NCBI GenBank assembly: GCA_947579665.1 | Contig: OX388346.1 | Span: 87,546,615-87,610,614, forward strand | Source of the DNA: Sympetrum striolatum | Taxonomy: Eukaryota; Arthropoda; Insecta; Odonata; Libellulidae | Length of the DNA: 64,000 nt | Reading direction: 5' to 3' | Shown: piece by piece, positions 11,197 through 20,678 of the stretch | Layout of the letters: each line of letters opens with the position of its first letter | Position numbering within the stretch: the first letter of the stretch is position 1 | The notes under the pieces: generated by a model | Told to the model about the DNA's origin: nothing | Seen by the model: only the letters and a program-made list of their open reading frames with translations | Databases searched by the model: none | Made by a program: the position numbers and the translations under genes

Positions 11197-12277
11197 AGAG
11201 AGGATACAAACTCACAGCCTAAACCACAAGAGTGATTGAGCTGAAATTTTTACGACATATTGGCCATAACGTATAACCTCCAGAAAAATTGCGATTTTGA
11301 TCCTCAGTGTCATGGGTTCGATTCCAGGGGGCACCAAAGTCCCGATTTTTCCCGTTTAAATGCATTGCTTTGATTTTCGGGAATTAAAAAAAAATACTTC
11401 CCGGATAGGTAGAGAATCAAAACTCAGGGAGCCTTTATATATGGTCATGATCTATCGAAAACATAAATGAGTTTTACGGAAAATAACCTGGGTTCGATGC
11501 TAGGTCGATGCAAAAATCTGCCGTTTAAAATGTATTGTGGCGATTTTTAAGATTTTTTTTGGACCCTTTCCCGATGGTATGGAAACTTGAAATTCGGTAT
11601 GGGGTTAGATATCATAAATATATTTCATAATCGATTTTTATGTTTCCCCTGATGTTCCTTGGTTCGATCCCAGAGGGCCATTTACATTCCTCAATGCATT
11701 TCTTATGGAGATAACGGAAACAAGTTTTAGGTACTTCCCTGCATGCTATCGACTTAAAACTTAGCATGATGGAAGAACCAGTCTAAACAAATCAAACTAT
11801 GCATTCATAGCTATCAATGTGTCCTGGGTTCGACACCAGGTGTCTCTGCAATCAGAAGTTGATCCGAACTTTAGGAATTATTTTGAAACCTTTCCCAATA
11901 ATATAGAAACTTGAAATTTTGCATATAGATTGAGATCAATAATAACTTTCAGAAACATTTTTTAAATTTCCAAGATCGTCCTTGGTTCGAGTCCCGAGAG
12001 CCATTTACAATCGTGAACATTTGAGCGTCTTTTGAGGCAGTTGTAGCCAATATTTCTGCTTGAATTTTCACACATAGTTAGAGATGGTGATCTTCTATTG
12101 TTTATCATTGTAGGTTTTCAGTAAGACCCGGGTTCGATGCCAGACGATGACATTTCAGCGAATTTTAAGAAAAAATTAAATCCTTTTTTTTTCTTTTGAG
12201 GACCGTCCCGATATAATGCCGATATGAAATTAGTGTTGTCGATCTGCTTGCAGTATGCAAGCTACATTTTACTCGTA
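11197..12277 (+). mobile_element. Six-hairpin element copy 8 (type II)
   Basis: 5' variant A. Hairpins near 11314, 11490, 11664, 11827, 11990 and 12131. Subterminal hairpin and TTTTACTCG at the 3' end. Confidence 0.8.
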
Positions 12278-12351
12278 TTATATATATATATCTATTATAT
12301 ATAGATGCTTCTCCGGATTCATTCATATATCATATATATATATATATATAT
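12278..12351. repeat. Linker with one direct motif copy
   Basis: One GCTTCTCCGGATTCATTC flanked by long TA runs, between copies 8 and 9 (same direction). Confidence 0.65.
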
Positions 12352-13436
12352 AGAGAGGATACAAAGTCACAGCCTAAACCACTAGCGTCAATGGCTTGAA
12401 ATTTTTACGACATATTGGCCATAACGTATAACCTCCAGAAAAATTGCGATTTTGAACCTCAGTGTCATGGGTTCGATTCCAGAGGGCCCCAAAGTCCCGA
12501 TTTTTCCCGTTTAAATGCATTGCTTAGATTTTCGGGAATTTTTAAAAAATACTTCCCGGATAGGTAGAGAATCGAAACTCTAGGATCCTTTATATATGGT
12601 CATGAATTATCGAAAACATAAATGAGTTTTACAGAAAATATCCTGGGTTCGATGCTAGGTCGAGGCAAAAATCGGCCGTTTAAAATGTATTGTGGCGATT
12701 TTTAAGATTTTTTTTGGACCCCTTCCCGATGGCATGGAAACTTGAAATTCGGCATGGAGTTGGAGATTATAAATATATTTCATAATCAAATTTTTCGTAT
12801 TCGCTGATGGTCCTTGGTTCGATCCAAGGGCGCCATTTACATTTCTCAATGCATTTCTTACGGAGATAACGGAAACAAATGTTAGGTTCTTCCCGGCATG
12901 CTATCGACTTAAAACTCAGCGTGATAGAAGAACCAGTCTTAACAAATCAAACTATGCATTCATAGCTATCAATGTGTCCTGGGTTCGACACCAGGTGTCT
13001 CTGCAATCAGAAGTTGATCCGATTTTTAGGAATTATTTTGAAACCTTTCCCAATAATATAGAAACTTGAAATTTGGCATACGGATTGAGATCATTAATAA
13101 CTTTCAGAAACATGTTTTTAATTACCACGATCGTCCTTGGTTCGAGTCCCGAGAGCCATTTACATTCGTGAACATTAGAGCGTCTTTTGAGGCAGCTGCG
13201 CCCAATATTTTTGCTTTAATTTTCACACATAATTAGAGATGGAGAAATTCTATTGTGCTGCATAGTGTGTATCACCAAAAGGACCCGGGTTCGATGCCGG
13301 ACGAATAACTTGCAGCGAATTTAAAGAATATTTCCAATCACCTTTTTTTTCTTTTGAGGACCGTCCCGATATGATGCCGAGATGAAATTAGTGTTGTCGA
13401 TCTGCTTGCAGTATGCAAGCTACATTTTACTCGTAT
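12352..13436 (+). mobile_element. Six-hairpin element copy 9 (type II)
   Basis: 5' variant A. Hairpins near 12472, 12648, 12819, 12979, 13142 and 13289. The third is a perfect 6-bp stem CCTTGG/CCAAGG around TTCGAT, a different pairing from the CCTGG/CCAGG type. Last copy of array 1. Confidence 0.8.
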
Positions 13437-13525
13437 ATATATAAGTATATCCGGAGAAGCGTCTATATATAATAGATATATATAAGTATATCCGGAGAAG
13501 CGTCTATATATAATAGATAGATACG
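13437..13525. repeat. Linker with two inverted motif copies at right edge of array 1
   Basis: Two copies of 'gtatatccggagaagcgtct'. After 13525 the foldback arm resumes with 'acgtatattgtattgc', marking the right edge of the inserted block. Confidence 0.7.
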
Positions 13526-14207
13526 TATATTGTATTGCTTATAAAAGTTTTAGATAGTGTATTTTGCTATAACTTTTGTATTTAACATAGTTTTGTATCA
13601 CCGGTTGATTAGGAGTTATTCGTGAAATACTGATAAACCGGAAGAAGATGATTATGTACTTTGTGGGCGCTCTAACATGAAAACTATTTGTCGGATCAAC
13701 ACCAAATTTCATATATGGTACTTTTATTACAGTCGTTAGAGTTGATTAGTTTTTGGAGTAAATCGGTTAACCGGAAGTTGAGCTTCATTCTTCAAAGCTC
13801 ATTTCCGGTTTTCGAAATATCTCCATAAATATGATATTTAGGTATATACTATTATTTATAAATGTTTTAGAAAACTTAATTTACTATAACTTTTGTATTA
13901 AACATAATTTTGTATCACTGATTGTTTAGGAGTTATTTATGAAATACTGATAAACCGGAAGTTGCTGATTATGTACTTCGTGTGCGCTCTGGTCTCTATG
14001 GGCGAAAGGCCAAATTCATCGTTTTTTATCGAGCATGTCCCGAAAAACATTACTTATAATGTTTGTGACGTAAAAGATAATAATATATAAATTAATCACT
14101 CATTTTCCAAGTTTAGATGGAATATAGAGTTAGAAATTACTGTCGTAGATAAATATTTACATCTTATATATGGAGAAAGTCATGTGCTGGCCACATCAGA
14201 TTTTTTT
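13526..14207 (+). repeat. 'AACCGG' Helentron/DINE-like repeat in right foldback arm
   Basis: Forward-oriented continuation of the monomer broken at 3210. It contains two AACCGGAA sites and ends in 'ggagaaagtcatgtgctggc' near 14190. It is the reverse complement of 1640-2313. Confidence 0.7.
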
Positions 14208-14921
14208 TATAAATCATTTTCGTTAGTTTTCCATTTGGGAAAATATTTGGTTAATTCTTTGAATAGTTATAATATAGTCATAGCAATTCAATAGCATATA
14301 ATAAAACATAAGGATATAAGGAATATAGGAATAAGAATATACTTTCCGGCATTATAATCGGTGTTTTGATGGATACTCGCACATAGGCGCTCCGCGTTAG
14401 AGGTCGTCTACTGAGTGTGCGAGCGTGTTTGGCGCTTCGTAGAAGCTACAATTTTTGGACTACGGAGATGATAATAAAACATTATGAAGCCTTTTGATGT
14501 GTTCTACAACTTCTATTTCGGTATATTTTTGGATTTAATGACAATAAAAGGTCGAAAATCGACATTTAACGCTGATTTTCCCGTTAAAGCTACCCTAAGA
14601 CGAGTTGTTTTTCGTGTGTAGCTTTATATTTACTGATTTTTATTTCAATATAAAGTACCATGGGTCTAGCTTACACTTTAGTAAGTAGTTTAAAGCAAAC
14701 CGTGTGTCTTTATCACCATTAGATACGGAGATATACCGTTCAATATGATGCAAGGTCGAAAATCCAAGATGGCGACTTTTGTTTAAATATTTCGGCATGC
14801 TGCCCAATTGGGATTTTTTGGGATTTTTGGGATTTTGCTTTTGGCTGTTCAAAGAACATCTCCACCAATTTTCAGCTTGATAAACCAAAAAAGATAAGTT
14901 GAACCTATTCTGCCTCCACTA
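14208..14921 (-). repeat. Outer part of right foldback arm
   Basis: Mirror copy of 906-1639, with the same open frame on the minus strand (14640-14888) and ending TGCCTCCACTA. Near identity to the left arm implies a young duplication or gene conversion. Confidence 0.6.
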
Positions 14922-15342
14922 GAAGACGTCTCAAGAGTTTCACTATCCCCTTTGTCCCTCACGTCTCCTATATCTTATCCCCTTGTATCTTGTTTTTTTT
15001 TCGTCGACAATCCCTCTAGTCAACAGTTTGAATCGAGTTTGCATTTTATTGGCATCCACCTGTGGGATTTGTTTTCACTCGAAACTTGGCACCAAATCGT
15101 CTAATGGAAGGGAGTATGAGAGATATAAGCAGCGCTGTTTCGGATTTCCAGGGTAACCTCTCCCTCGCGCCACTGTCATAAGTTATGAAACGTATGAATG
15201 AAAAATATCTTGAGAAAGAAATTTGATATGAATTAGGGGTGCCTTTCCACATGATGGCCATCGCTCTTCCATCAGTCGATCATTAGACTTGAGTCCGATC
15301 AGAGCTTTCCAAAAACTGAGTTTCTCGTGTGACAGTTCTGTG

Positions 15343-16366
15343 ATGGAGAGTAAAAGAAAGGATTTAGATTTAGCAAAGAAATTTGAAATTGTGCGAAAGA
15401 GAAACCGCGAGTAAATCCGAAATCGGCAGGCGGTATGGCCTGTCATCGTCGACTCTATTTATGATTTTGAAGAACAAAGAAAAACTGAAGTCTGCATTCA
15501 TGATGCAAAATACTACGACCAGCGGATAATACTTAGTTGGAGTCCATTCTATTGCTTCACTCAGCAGCGATCTCTAGGAATTCCAAGCAGCGGAACAATG
15601 ATAAAAGCGAAAGCTTGCCCTTCGCATGAAACTGGACAATTTCCGTTGCACGGATGGTTGGCTTAACCGATTTAAAGGAAGAAGATGAATATCACTCCAC
15701 ATAATTTGCAGTGAATCCAGTTAAGTAAATGAGCAAGTGGTACATAATTGGCTTCCAATTCTCAGGTCAATCCTCGAAAGATACGAAGAAAAGGTAAGTA
15801 ATGCAAAAAGAAAAATATCGTTTAAATACTATAAATAGTAAGAAAGGCCTTGTATTTAGTGTGACAAACTGTTTTTAATCTCCACGTAATTAGGAAATAT
15901 ACAATGCGGATGAGACAGCACTGTTTTACAATTTATTGCCGGAAAAAACTTTGGCTGTTAAGGGCGACCGCTGCTAAAGTGGAAAAAGGAGAGGCTTACA
16001 GTTCTCCTCTGCACGAACATGACTGGATGTGATAAACTAAAACCATTAATTATTGGAAAATCCGTGCGTCCCCGAGCTTTTTGTGGCCAGCGAAATATTC
16101 CCTGTACTTACGAGTCCAACGCCAAAGCATAGATGACAGGACAAATTTTTACGCAGTCGCTAAAGGCTTTTGATGCCAAAGTTGGAGGGAGAAATAGAAA
16201 AATTGTGCTGTTCATGGATCGCTGTCCGGCCCACCCCGTCATTAAATTGACGAACATGGAGCTTGTGCTCTTTCCCCCTAACTGCACAAGTGTGTTGCTG
16301 CCATTAGAGCAGGGCATTATTCGAGCTACAAATCACCATTTTGATCACGCCTCGTTAATACGTTAA
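15343..16366 (+). pseudogene. Tigger/pogo transposase (CENP-B-type DNA binding + DDE domain), frameshifted
   Basis: Starting at ATG 15343 the translation begins MESKRKDLDLAKKFEIVRKR, the N-terminal CENP-B/pogo helix-turn-helix. It shifts frame into SEIGRRYGLSSSTL and KNKEKLKSAF. A second helix-turn-helix follows in other frames (TQQRSLGIPSSGTMI, DNFRCTDGWLNRFKGRR). The catalytic core is recognisable: YNADETALF (first Asp, about 15900), VLFMDRCPAHP (second Asp, about 16210), then ELVLFPPNCTS and PLEQGII. In the family the last motif is usually PLDQG, so a Glu stands where an Asp is expected. At least three frameshifts or stops make it non-functional. In intact relatives this enzyme cuts and pastes the element at TA sites. 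Confidence 0.85.
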
Positions 16367-16589
16367 TGAGGAAGTTAATGTCAAAAGAAACCCGCAATTA
16401 AAAACCCTACAGTTCCATTCAAAAGCATTCGCTGCCCTTGGATTCAAGAAGACGGACTTAATTAGACTTATTGTTAGAAATCGGCCTTAACGAGTATCGC
16501 GTTATAACGAGTACTTTTCCGATTTTTGTCAGCTCTCGTTATAACGGACTTCTACTGTAATTGAAGAGGTGTCTACTTTTCCACAGTAT

Positions 16590-16715
16590 TTTTACTTTCT
16601 CCATATACGAAGTATAGAGGAAGTATTGTTTTCATGAAAAAAATCGACTTCGAGATTTCAACGGAAATACATGTTTTGGGGTCCCTAGAACACGTTTTGA
16701 CCATTTTCGGAGTGA

Positions 16716-16747
<32 letters not shown>

Positions 16748-16754
16748 GGGGGGG
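16590..16754 (+). repeat. 5' part of Helentron/DINE-like repeat with (GT)n tract, copy A
   Basis: Starts 'tttactttctccatatacg'. A (GT)n microsatellite follows at 16719-16747, then a run of G. The same order occurs at 19651-19820. The copy is interrupted at the G run by the Tx1-like LINE and resumes near 18982. Confidence 0.65.
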
Positions 16755-17724
16755 TCCTCCTCTCTTTCGACAAATATGGTGAGATCGTCCGCGTAGGCAA
16801 CCAGGGGCAAGTACCTCTCATCGGCGCCTGGCAGGGAAAGTCCTGCCAGGGTGGATTTCAGCCTCCGGATGAGCGGCTCAAAGGCAAGAGAATACAGTTG
16901 TCCCGAAAGGGGACAACCCTGCCTTATCCCGCTCCTGTATGTGATTGGGGTGGTGAAGGAGCTCCCGACACGGACGTGGCATGTTGCGTTTGCGTATAGA
17001 GATTTTAGTGCGCCTACGAACCAGTTTCCAAGGCCCATCCTCTCTAGAACGGCCCATAGATAGTCATGGTCAATGCCTTCGACTGATCGAGGGATAATAA
17101 ACCGAGGGGTTTCTGATCGTCATTGCAGATATATACAGCATCTCGAGTGGTAAATATTGCGTCAAAAATACTGCGGCCTGGCACGCAGTATGATCGTTCT
17201 ACAGAGACGAGCGATCTCATCACCCTCGATAGTCTCTCTGAGAGTGCCTTGGCTATAATTTTGTAGTCCGTGTTCAACACGGACACTGGCCGCCAGTTGT
17301 CAAGGGCCGAGGCATCTCCGCCTTTTGGGATTAGTGATATTATGGAGGTCCTTGTAGTCCTCGCCAGACATCCTGTCCGAAGAACGTAGCGAACCATATC
17401 CAGAAAGGATTCTTGGAGTTCAGGCCAAAACTCCAGGTAGAATTCTGGAGTAAGACCATCTGATCCAGGAGACTTATTTTTGTTTAGGGATTTTAGGGCT
17501 GCATGAAGCTCCTTTGCGGTAAACTCGGCATCAAGGTCAGTGGTAATCTCATCAGAAAGGGAGTCTAGTAGCTCCAACATTCTTTGGAGCTCCGACTTTG
17601 GGCCCGAGGCGAACGACACGCTATATATTCCGTCAAAATAATTACGAATGTATGCTCGTAGGGTCACCGGGTCATCTACCATCCGCCCGTCGATTAGAAG
17701 TCGTTCCAACTGTTTGGGTAACAC
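16755..17724 (-). pseudogene. LINE ORF2 reverse transcriptase (Tx1-like), broken
   Basis: Two frames are visible. 17044-17724 reads ALKSLNKNKSPGSDGLTPEF, SIISLIPKGGDASALDNWRP, VLNTDYKIIAKALSERL and YCVPGRSIFDAI, then GLLSLDQSKAL. After a frame change, 16755-17038 reads NWFVGALKSLYANATCHVRV, RQGCPLSGQLYSLAFEPL and VAYADDLTIFVE. These are RT motifs 1-5 in order; the 'CPLSGQLYS' wording is characteristic of Tx1/L1-group enzymes. In DQSKA the usual F after KA is lost at the frame break. The thumb and C-terminal regions are absent because the sequence runs into (CA)n. Confidence 0.88.
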
Positions 17725-17962
17725 CCTGCGGGACCACTTCGCGACCGCGGGCGCCGCGGGGGCGTCGTTAAAAATGATCTGCTACCACCCCATCTTTGCC
17801 AGGGTCGTCTTGGCTTTCCTTATGTCCAGCCCAGCGGAGTACATTGCCTTCGCCTCTCTCTGTTGGTGCTGTGAGTATACGATGGTATGCGTTCTGATCT
17901 CCTCCTTCAGGCGCTCCCACTTAGCAGCCCCCCCTCCGAGCTGTGCCCCTCGGTGACGGCTT

Positions 17963-18757
17963 TTAGCAATTCTTTGGTCCACGTTTTGTATTCCTCATCC
18001 TGCAGTATGTCTTAGGGATGGGATGCGACAGGCCGAGAGTTACCTGGAGGGCCTCATGATCTGTGAAGGACGGAACGGTCTGAATCCCCTTAAATCTCGA
18101 GATGTGCTCTGAAGAAACATAAATTCTGTCTAGCCTAGAGCGAGTGGGACCATCTCTCCCATAGGTAAAGCCTTCTTCCCCCCACCTCAGTTTTTCCCAC
18201 AAGTCCGCCAATTCGAGGTCTTCTACCATTGATCTGAGGGAAGCCGCATATCTTGGTGTCCTCTCTCTGCCGGATGTACGGTCAGTATGGGGAGTGAGAG
18301 TAACATTGAAGTCCCCTGCGACCAACACTATGCCCCTATCGGTAGGATCTGATGCTGCGCGCGCTTCGAGGAAAGCCCTGATCGCCCCCACTAATGCCAA
18401 TGCTTCAATCTGATCATGAGGACCATATACTGAAACCAGTGTTAATTCGGTGTGGACGTGGGTTCCGACTCTAAGTGTGATCCCAATGGCGTATCCCTCG
18501 CGAATGACGATTGGGGGGCCCGCCGCCGTCAGGAGGTTCCTGCGAACGCCTATCGCAGCACCAGACTGACGTGCGGGGATGGGGGAGAAGAAGAAGACAT
18601 ACTGCGTTAGAGTATCTAACGGAGCTTCCTCTGTATTTGTCTCCTGAAGAAAGACTATGTCAGGCTTATGTAGGTTGAGGAATACTGTAAGTTGGGCCCA
18701 CTTGCTTTCACTTCTGACGGAACGGACGTTGACCGTCATTAGGAGTAGGTGTGCCAT
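17963..18757 (-). pseudogene. LINE ORF2 N-terminus: APE-type endonuclease
   Basis: From ATG 18757 the frame reads MAHLLLMTVNVRSVRSESKW (conserved Asn), then FLQETN (catalytic Glu), VSVYGPH, LVAGDFNVTLTPHTDR (Asp/Asn), RSRLDRIYVS and FTDHEAL (terminal Asp-His). These are the ordered motifs of LINE apurinic-type endonucleases, which nick the target DNA to prime reverse transcription. The domain looks intact over about 250 residues. The frame then breaks near 17965 and the linker continues in another frame (17782-17982), so ORF2 as a whole is dead. Confidence 0.88.
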
Positions 18758-18852
18758 GTCCTTGATGCTTGAAGCAATGAAGTATGTTTCAATAAAATAA
18801 ATAAAATGTTTAAATGAAAAAAAAAGTATGATATGGGAGGTGAGGAAGCCTC

Positions 18853-18981
18853 CTAACTGTTAAGGGAGTCGTTCTGAAGCGAATGCTGGACCAGCCTCCT
18901 GATCCGCATTTTCAGCGCCCCTTCTTTCACGACTTTCTCCCGGTCTAGGATACGTAGGATTTTGAAAACCTCAACGGGCTT
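18853..18981 (-). pseudogene. C-terminal piece of LINE ORF1
   Basis: The minus-strand frame reads KPVEVFKILRILDREKVVKE and on to ...RRLVQHSLQNDSLNS followed by TAG (18853-18855), just upstream of the endonuclease ORF. Position and Lys/Arg-rich content fit the tail of an ORF1 RNA-binding protein. The rest is missing. Confidence 0.5.
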
Positions 18982-19648
18982 CATCCATCAAAGCTCATTT
19001 CCGGTTTTCACAATATCTCCGTAAATATGATATATAGGTATATTGTATAACTTAAAAAAGTTTTAGATAATGTGATTTACCTTAACTTTTGAATTTAACA
19101 TATTTTTGTATCACCGGTTGATTAGGAGTTATTCGTGAAATACCGATAAACCGGAAGTAGCTGTTATGTACTTTGTGGGCGCTCTAACATGAATACTATT
19201 TGTCGGATTGACACCAAATTTCATATATAGTATTTTGGTTGGTGTTATTAGAGTTGATTAGTTTTTGGAGTAAATCGGTTCACCGGAGGTCGAGCTTCAT
19301 TTTTCAAGGCTCATTTCCGGTTTTCGAAATATCTCCATGAATATTATATTTAGGTATAAACGATTATTAAAAAGGTTTTAGAAAATTAAATTTACTATAA
19401 CTTTTGTATGAAACATATTTTTGTATCACTGATTGGTAGGAGTTATTTGTGAAATACTGATAAACCGGAAGTTGCTGATTATGTAAGTTGTGGGCGCTGG
19501 GGCGAAAGGTCATCGTTTTTCATCGAATATGTCCCGAAAAACATTATTTATAATGCTTGTGACGTAAAAGATAATATGATATAAATTAATCACTTTACAA
19601 TACAATTAATCTTATATATGGAGAAAGTCATGTGCTGGCCACATCAGA
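18982..19648 (+). repeat. Rest of Helentron/DINE-like repeat copy A
   Basis: Resumes inside an AACCGG monomer ('aaagctcatttccggttttc') and runs through 'gggcgctctaacatgaatac' (about 19178) to the end motif 'ggagaaagtcatgtgctggc', then CACATCAGA. That end holds a small hairpin ATGTG-CTGGC-CACAT. Confidence 0.65.
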
Positions 19649-19650
19649 TT

Positions 19651-19782
19651 TTTACTTTCTCCATATACGAAGTATAGAGAAAGTATTGTTTTCATGAAAA
19701 AATTCGACTTCGAGATTTCAACGGAAATACATGTTTTGGGGTCCCCAGAACACGTTTTGACCATTTTCGGAATGATGTCTGT

Positions 19783-19820
<38 letters not shown>

Positions 19821-20678
19821 TAGTGGGCGCTCTAACGTGAAAACTATTAGTCGTATCAATACCAAACTTCATATATAGTACTGTGGTGTGTGCTGTCAGA
19901 GTTGATTAGTTTTTGGAGTAAATCGATCAACCGGAAGTCGAGCTTTATTCATTTAAGCTCATTTCCGGTTTTAAAAATATCTCCATAAATATGATATATA
20001 GGTATATTGTATACCTTATAAAAGTTTTAGATAATCTGTTTTACTATAACTTTTGTATTTAACGTATTTTTGTATCACCGGTTGATTAGGAGTTATTCGT
20101 GAAATACTGATAAACCGGAAGAAGATGATTATGTACTTTGTGGGCGCTCTAACATGAAAACTATTTGTCGGATCTACACCAAATTTCATATATAGTACTT
20201 ATATTACAGTCGTTAGAGTTGATTAGTTTATGGAGTGAATCGGTTAACCGGAAGTTGAGCTTCATTCTTCAAAGCTCATTTCCGGTTTTCAAAATATCTC
20301 CATAAATATGATATTTAGGTATATACTATTATTTATAAATGTTTTAGAAAACTTAATTTACTATAACTTTTGTATGAAACATAATTTTGTATCATTGATT
20401 TTTTATGAGTTATTCATGAAATACTGATAAACTGGAAGTTGCTGATTATGTACTTTGTGGGCGCTCTGGGCTCTATGGGCGAAAGGCCAAATTCATCGTT
20501 TTTCATCGAGCATGTCCCGAAAAACATTATTTATAATATTTGTGACGTAAAAGATAATAATATATAAATTAATCACTCATCTTCCAAGTTTAGATAGAAT
20601 AAAGAGTTCGAAAATAGTGTCGTAGATAAATATTTACATCTTATATATGGAGAAAGTCATGTGCTGGCCACATCAGAT
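19651..20678 (+). repeat. Helentron/DINE-like repeat copy B, complete
   Basis: Begins 'tttactttctccatatacg' immediately after copy A ends. It has a (GT)n tract (19780-19819), then monomers with 'gggcgctctaac' at about 19826 and 20141 (315 bp apart), then 'gggcgctctgggctctatgg', and ends GGCCACATCAGA at about 20678. 'actttctccatata' at the start and 'tatatggagaaagt' near the end are inverted copies. A subterminal hairpin, an internal microsatellite and head-to-tail tandems are features described for DINE-1/Helentron-like elements; the class call is inference. Confidence 0.6.

Larger units (their letters stand above)
906..14921. mobile_element. Foldback (long inverted repeat) composite inserted in Tigger
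   Basis: The unit begins TAGTGGAGGCA at 906 and ends TGCCTCCACTA at 14921, consistent with a TA target duplication inside Tigger. The left arm is 906-2418. Its reverse complement is found as 3110-3210 plus 13526-14921, about 1.5 kb per arm and nearly identical apart from a ~10-base indel near the tips. The loop between the arms is 2419-3108 and contains a Penelope-like fragment. The right arm is interrupted by the six-hairpin array (3211-13525). Without the array the structure is about 3.7 kb. I do not recognise a named superfamily; no transposase for it is visible. Confidence 0.75.
707..16557 (+). mobile_element. Tigger/pogo DNA transposon split by a 14 kb insertion
   Basis: Both ends carry the same inverted terminus: CAGTAGAAGTCCGTTATAAC at 707 and its reverse complement ending at 16557. 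They are flanked by TA (705-706 and 16558-16559), the target duplication of Tc1/mariner-pogo elements. The element's own sequence is 707-905 plus 14922-16557, about 1.83 kb. Everything between is a later foldback insertion. Repeated 'gttataacgag' words near both ends are also typical of the family. The transposase remnant lies in the right part. Confidence 0.85.
16755..18981 (-). mobile_element. Tx1-like (L1 group) LINE, truncated inside its reverse transcriptase
   Basis: Read on the minus strand it has the end of ORF1, a ~95-bp spacer, an APE-type endonuclease, then RT up to just past the YADD box, where it joins a (CA)n tract. Losing the 3' end rather than the 5' end is unusual for a LINE insertion. 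It is more GC-rich than its surroundings. Confidence 0.85.

Noticed and set aside
3211..13525. CRISPR array
   Set aside because: Repeats are ~165 bp, diverged and eukaryotic in context; there are no short identical repeats with unique spacers and no cas genes.
16634..16999. Plus-strand open frames across the Tx1-like LINE and (GT)n tract
   Set aside because: Shadows of the minus-strand LINE coding sequence and of a microsatellite.
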